Below, in pieces: positions 5,368 through 6,805 of a DNA stretch of 6,805 nucleotides (the first letter of the stretch is position 1; every line of letters begins with the position of its first letter). The notes under the pieces are model-generated. The model searched no databases, had not been told where the DNA came from, and saw only the letters and a list, made by a program, of their open reading frames with translations. Both the position numbers and the translations under genes were made by a program. Source of the DNA: Robiginitomaculum sp. (GTDB lineage: Bacteria > Pseudomonadota > Alphaproteobacteria > Caulobacterales > Maricaulaceae); the NCBI GenBank assembly GCA_002733735.2, contig NVWT02000002.1, forward strand, positions 60,871-67,675, written 5' to 3'.

Positions 5368-6524
5368 TGAATAACTTCTCTCTTGTTTTGAGCAATCTGG
5401 GGCGCAAAAAATTACGCACCGCGCTTCTTATTATCTCCATACTGATCGCTTTTCTGATTTTCGGTGTATTGGGCGCATTTTTCAAGGCATGGAATGCCGG
5501 AACAGAGATGGCAGCGGCAGATCGCTTGATCAGTGTTAACAAAATCAATTTCACTGTTTCAATGCCCATAGCCTACATAAACAAAGTGCGTTCAACCGAA
5601 GGCGTAAAAATAGCGACCCATGCTTCATGGTTTGGTGGTTATTATCAGCAGCCAAGGAATTTTGTGCAAACCTTTGCCGTCGATGCACCAAGCTACCTCG
5701 AAGCTTTTCCGGAACTAATATTTGCCGATGGTCAAAGAGAAGCGTTTTTATCGACCCGTAATTGCCTTGCAGTCGGCGCCGATATAGCAAAACAATATCA
5801 ATGGAAAGTTGGCGATAATATTCCATTAAAAAGCAATATTTGGCGAAAAGTCGGCGGCTCCGATGCTTGGGAGTTTTCTGTTTGCGCTATTTTTGACGGA
5901 AATGAGGAAAACATCGGCGCCAATTACGCATTTTTTCATTATGATTATTTCAATGAAAGCAAATCATTTGCCAAAGATATGATCGGCTGGATGGTTATCA
6001 CCTCTGACAACCCTGCCAATAATGACCTTATTGCCAAACGCATTGACGAGATGTTCGCCAATTCATTCGCCGAAACTGAAACCTCCTCCGAGGCTGCTTT
6101 TAACAAGGCATTTTTGGCACAAGTCGGTAATATAAGCTTGATACTAACCTTAATCATCGGCGCATCATTTATGACGATATTGGTCATCGTTGGAACCACC
6201 ATGGTAATGGCAATAACCGAACGTACCAAGGAAATCGCGGTAATGAAAACCCTTGGCTTTCAAACGGGACGGATATTCTCATTAGTATTGGCCGAATCAA
6301 TAATTATTAGCTTGTTTGGTGGCTTACTTGGACTGGGATTGGCATATTTGGCGGTTTCGGCAATCGGTCCCATGATGGCCACAGCAATGCCAGGAATGTC
6401 TATGTCTTTGCAGATTGTTTTAATCGCCATCGGCTTGATGATTGCATTTGGTTTTGTCACCGGCTTCTTGCCGGCGTTAAAAGCCATGAACGTCAAAATC
6501 GTTGACGCCCTTGGTAAGAGCTAG
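5367..6524 (+). CDS. FtsX/MacB-type ABC transporter permease (first)
   Basis: This inner-membrane subunit partners the ATPase just upstream. The 385-residue protein has the four-helix FtsX/MacB topology. TM1 is at about 18-39 after the basic LGRKKLRTAL. A large periplasmic domain covers about 41-253. TM2 (about 255-283), TM3 (about 303-333) and TM4 (about 348-371) form the C-terminal FtsX module. Between TM2 and TM3 is the coupling-helix signature ERTKEIAVMKTLGF (285-298), which contacts the ATPase in this superfamily. The protein ends LPALKAMNVKIVDALGKS, with a conserved-looking terminal helix. The start ATG overlaps the ATPase stop by one base, with GGGAACGG just upstream. In this superfamily the pair of permeases moves the periplasmic domains and adaptor mechanically, so substrates are often taken from the periplasm or outer leaflet. 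The substrate here is unknown. Confidence 0.93.
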   Translation: MNNFSLVLSNLGRKKLRTALLIISILIAFLIFGVLGAFFKAWNAGTEMAAADRLISVNKINFTVSMPIAYINKVRSTEGVKIATHASWFGGYYQQPRNFVQTFAVDAPSYLEAFPELIFADGQREAFLSTRNCLAVGADIAKQYQWKVGDNIPLKSNIWRKVGGSDAWEFSVCAIFDGNEENIGANYAFFHYDYFNESKSFAKDMIGWMVITSDNPANNDLIAKRIDEMFANSFAETETSSEAAFNKAFLAQVGNISLILTLIIGASFMTILVIVGTTMVMAITERTKEIAVMKTLGFQTGRIFSLVLAESIIISLFGGLLGLGLAYLAVSAIGPMMATAMPGMSMSLQIVLIAIGLMIAFGFVTGFLPALKAMNVKIVDALGKS

Positions 6525-6526
6525 GA
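6523..6526 (+). promoter_or_regulatory. Ribosome binding site of the second permease overlapping the first permease stop
   Basis: TAGGA combines the TAG stop of the first permease with an AGGA Shine-Dalgarno core, seven bases before ATG 6534. The overlap suggests coupled translation of the two permeases. Confidence 0.65.
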
Positions 6527-6533
6527 ACTTAAA

Positions 6534-6805
6534 ATGCTTAAACAGATATTTGCCGTTACTGCTTTAAACTTACGCTCTATCCCGCAACGGTGGGGAATGT
6601 CGCTAGCAACCATAATTGCGGTGGCTTTAGTGGTTAGTGTTTTGCTGGCATTTATGGCAATGTCCAATGGGTTTTCGGCAACTTTATCTGGATCTGGTTC
6701 GGATAATGTAGCCATGGTTTTGCGCAAAGGCGCACAAACAGAACTTAATAGCGGCATTTCTGGCGAGCAAATACGTCTGATCAGCGAAGCGCCGGGGCTT
6801 TCGCG
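6534..6805 (+). CDS. ABC transporter permease (second), partial: N-terminus only
   Basis: The frame opens at ATG 6534 and runs off the right edge with 90 full codons and no stop. The N-terminus MLKQIFAVTALNLRSIPQRW is basic and amphipathic. A transmembrane helix at about 22-43 (MSLATIIAVALVVSVLLAFM) follows, then a periplasmic stretch with SNGFSATLSGSGSDNVAMVLRKGAQTELNSGIS. That pattern, a single helix followed by an extracytoplasmic MacB-like domain, is what I recall for the second permease in adaptor-ATPase-permease-permease clusters of Gram-negative bacteria. The sequence differs clearly from the first permease, so a heterodimer is likely. The C-terminal FtsX module should lie beyond the window. 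It starts nine bases after the first permease stop. Confidence 0.85.
   Translation, partial: MLKQIFAVTALNLRSIPQRWGMSLATIIAVALVVSVLLAFMAMSNGFSATLSGSGSDNVAMVLRKGAQTELNSGISGEQIRLISEAPGLS

Overview
The window looks like ordinary chromosome from a Gram-negative bacterium, most likely an alphaproteobacterium with moderate to low GC. The gatC-ruvX divergent pair and the style of the RuvX and GatC sequences point that way. KdsA (a step in Kdo synthesis for LPS) and an adaptor-dependent ABC exporter both imply an envelope with an outer membrane. This placement is by recognition and was not computed.

Layout, left to right. On the minus strand are a partial two-helix membrane protein that runs off the left edge (1-316), gatA (327-1799) and gatC (1812-2099). 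These probably form one transcription unit read leftwards, gatC-gatA-membrane protein, with 10-12 bp gaps. A 115-bp divergent spacer follows. Next are ruvX on the plus strand (2215-2667) and kdsA on the minus strand (2661-3518), which converge and overlap by 7 bp at their stop codons. A 109-bp divergent spacer separates kdsA from a rightward cluster that fills the rest of the window: a membrane-fusion/adaptor protein (3628-4629), a MacB/LolD-type ABC ATPase (4672-5367), an FtsX-type permease (5367-6524) and the start of a second permease (6534 to the right edge).

How the genes work together. GatA and GatC are two subunits of the tRNA-dependent amidotransferase that makes Gln-tRNA(Gln) and/or Asn-tRNA(Asn); GatB is not in the window. 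RuvX is a YqgF-family RNase H-fold nuclease. KdsA makes Kdo-8-phosphate, and its metal-ligand residues match the metal-dependent class. The four-gene cluster encodes a tripartite-type exporter: adaptor, ATPase and two different half-permeases that probably pair as a heterodimer. Its substrate cannot be read from the sequence.

Coding density is very high. There is no stretch of 300 bp without a gene, and I saw no tRNA, rRNA, IS element, CRISPR array, phage gene or strong GC-rich terminator. I found no convincing undescribed system. The points most worth a second look are the uncharacterised membrane protein directly behind gatA, the exporter with its altered adaptor tip, the KdsA metal class, and a few small sequence oddities at gene junctions.
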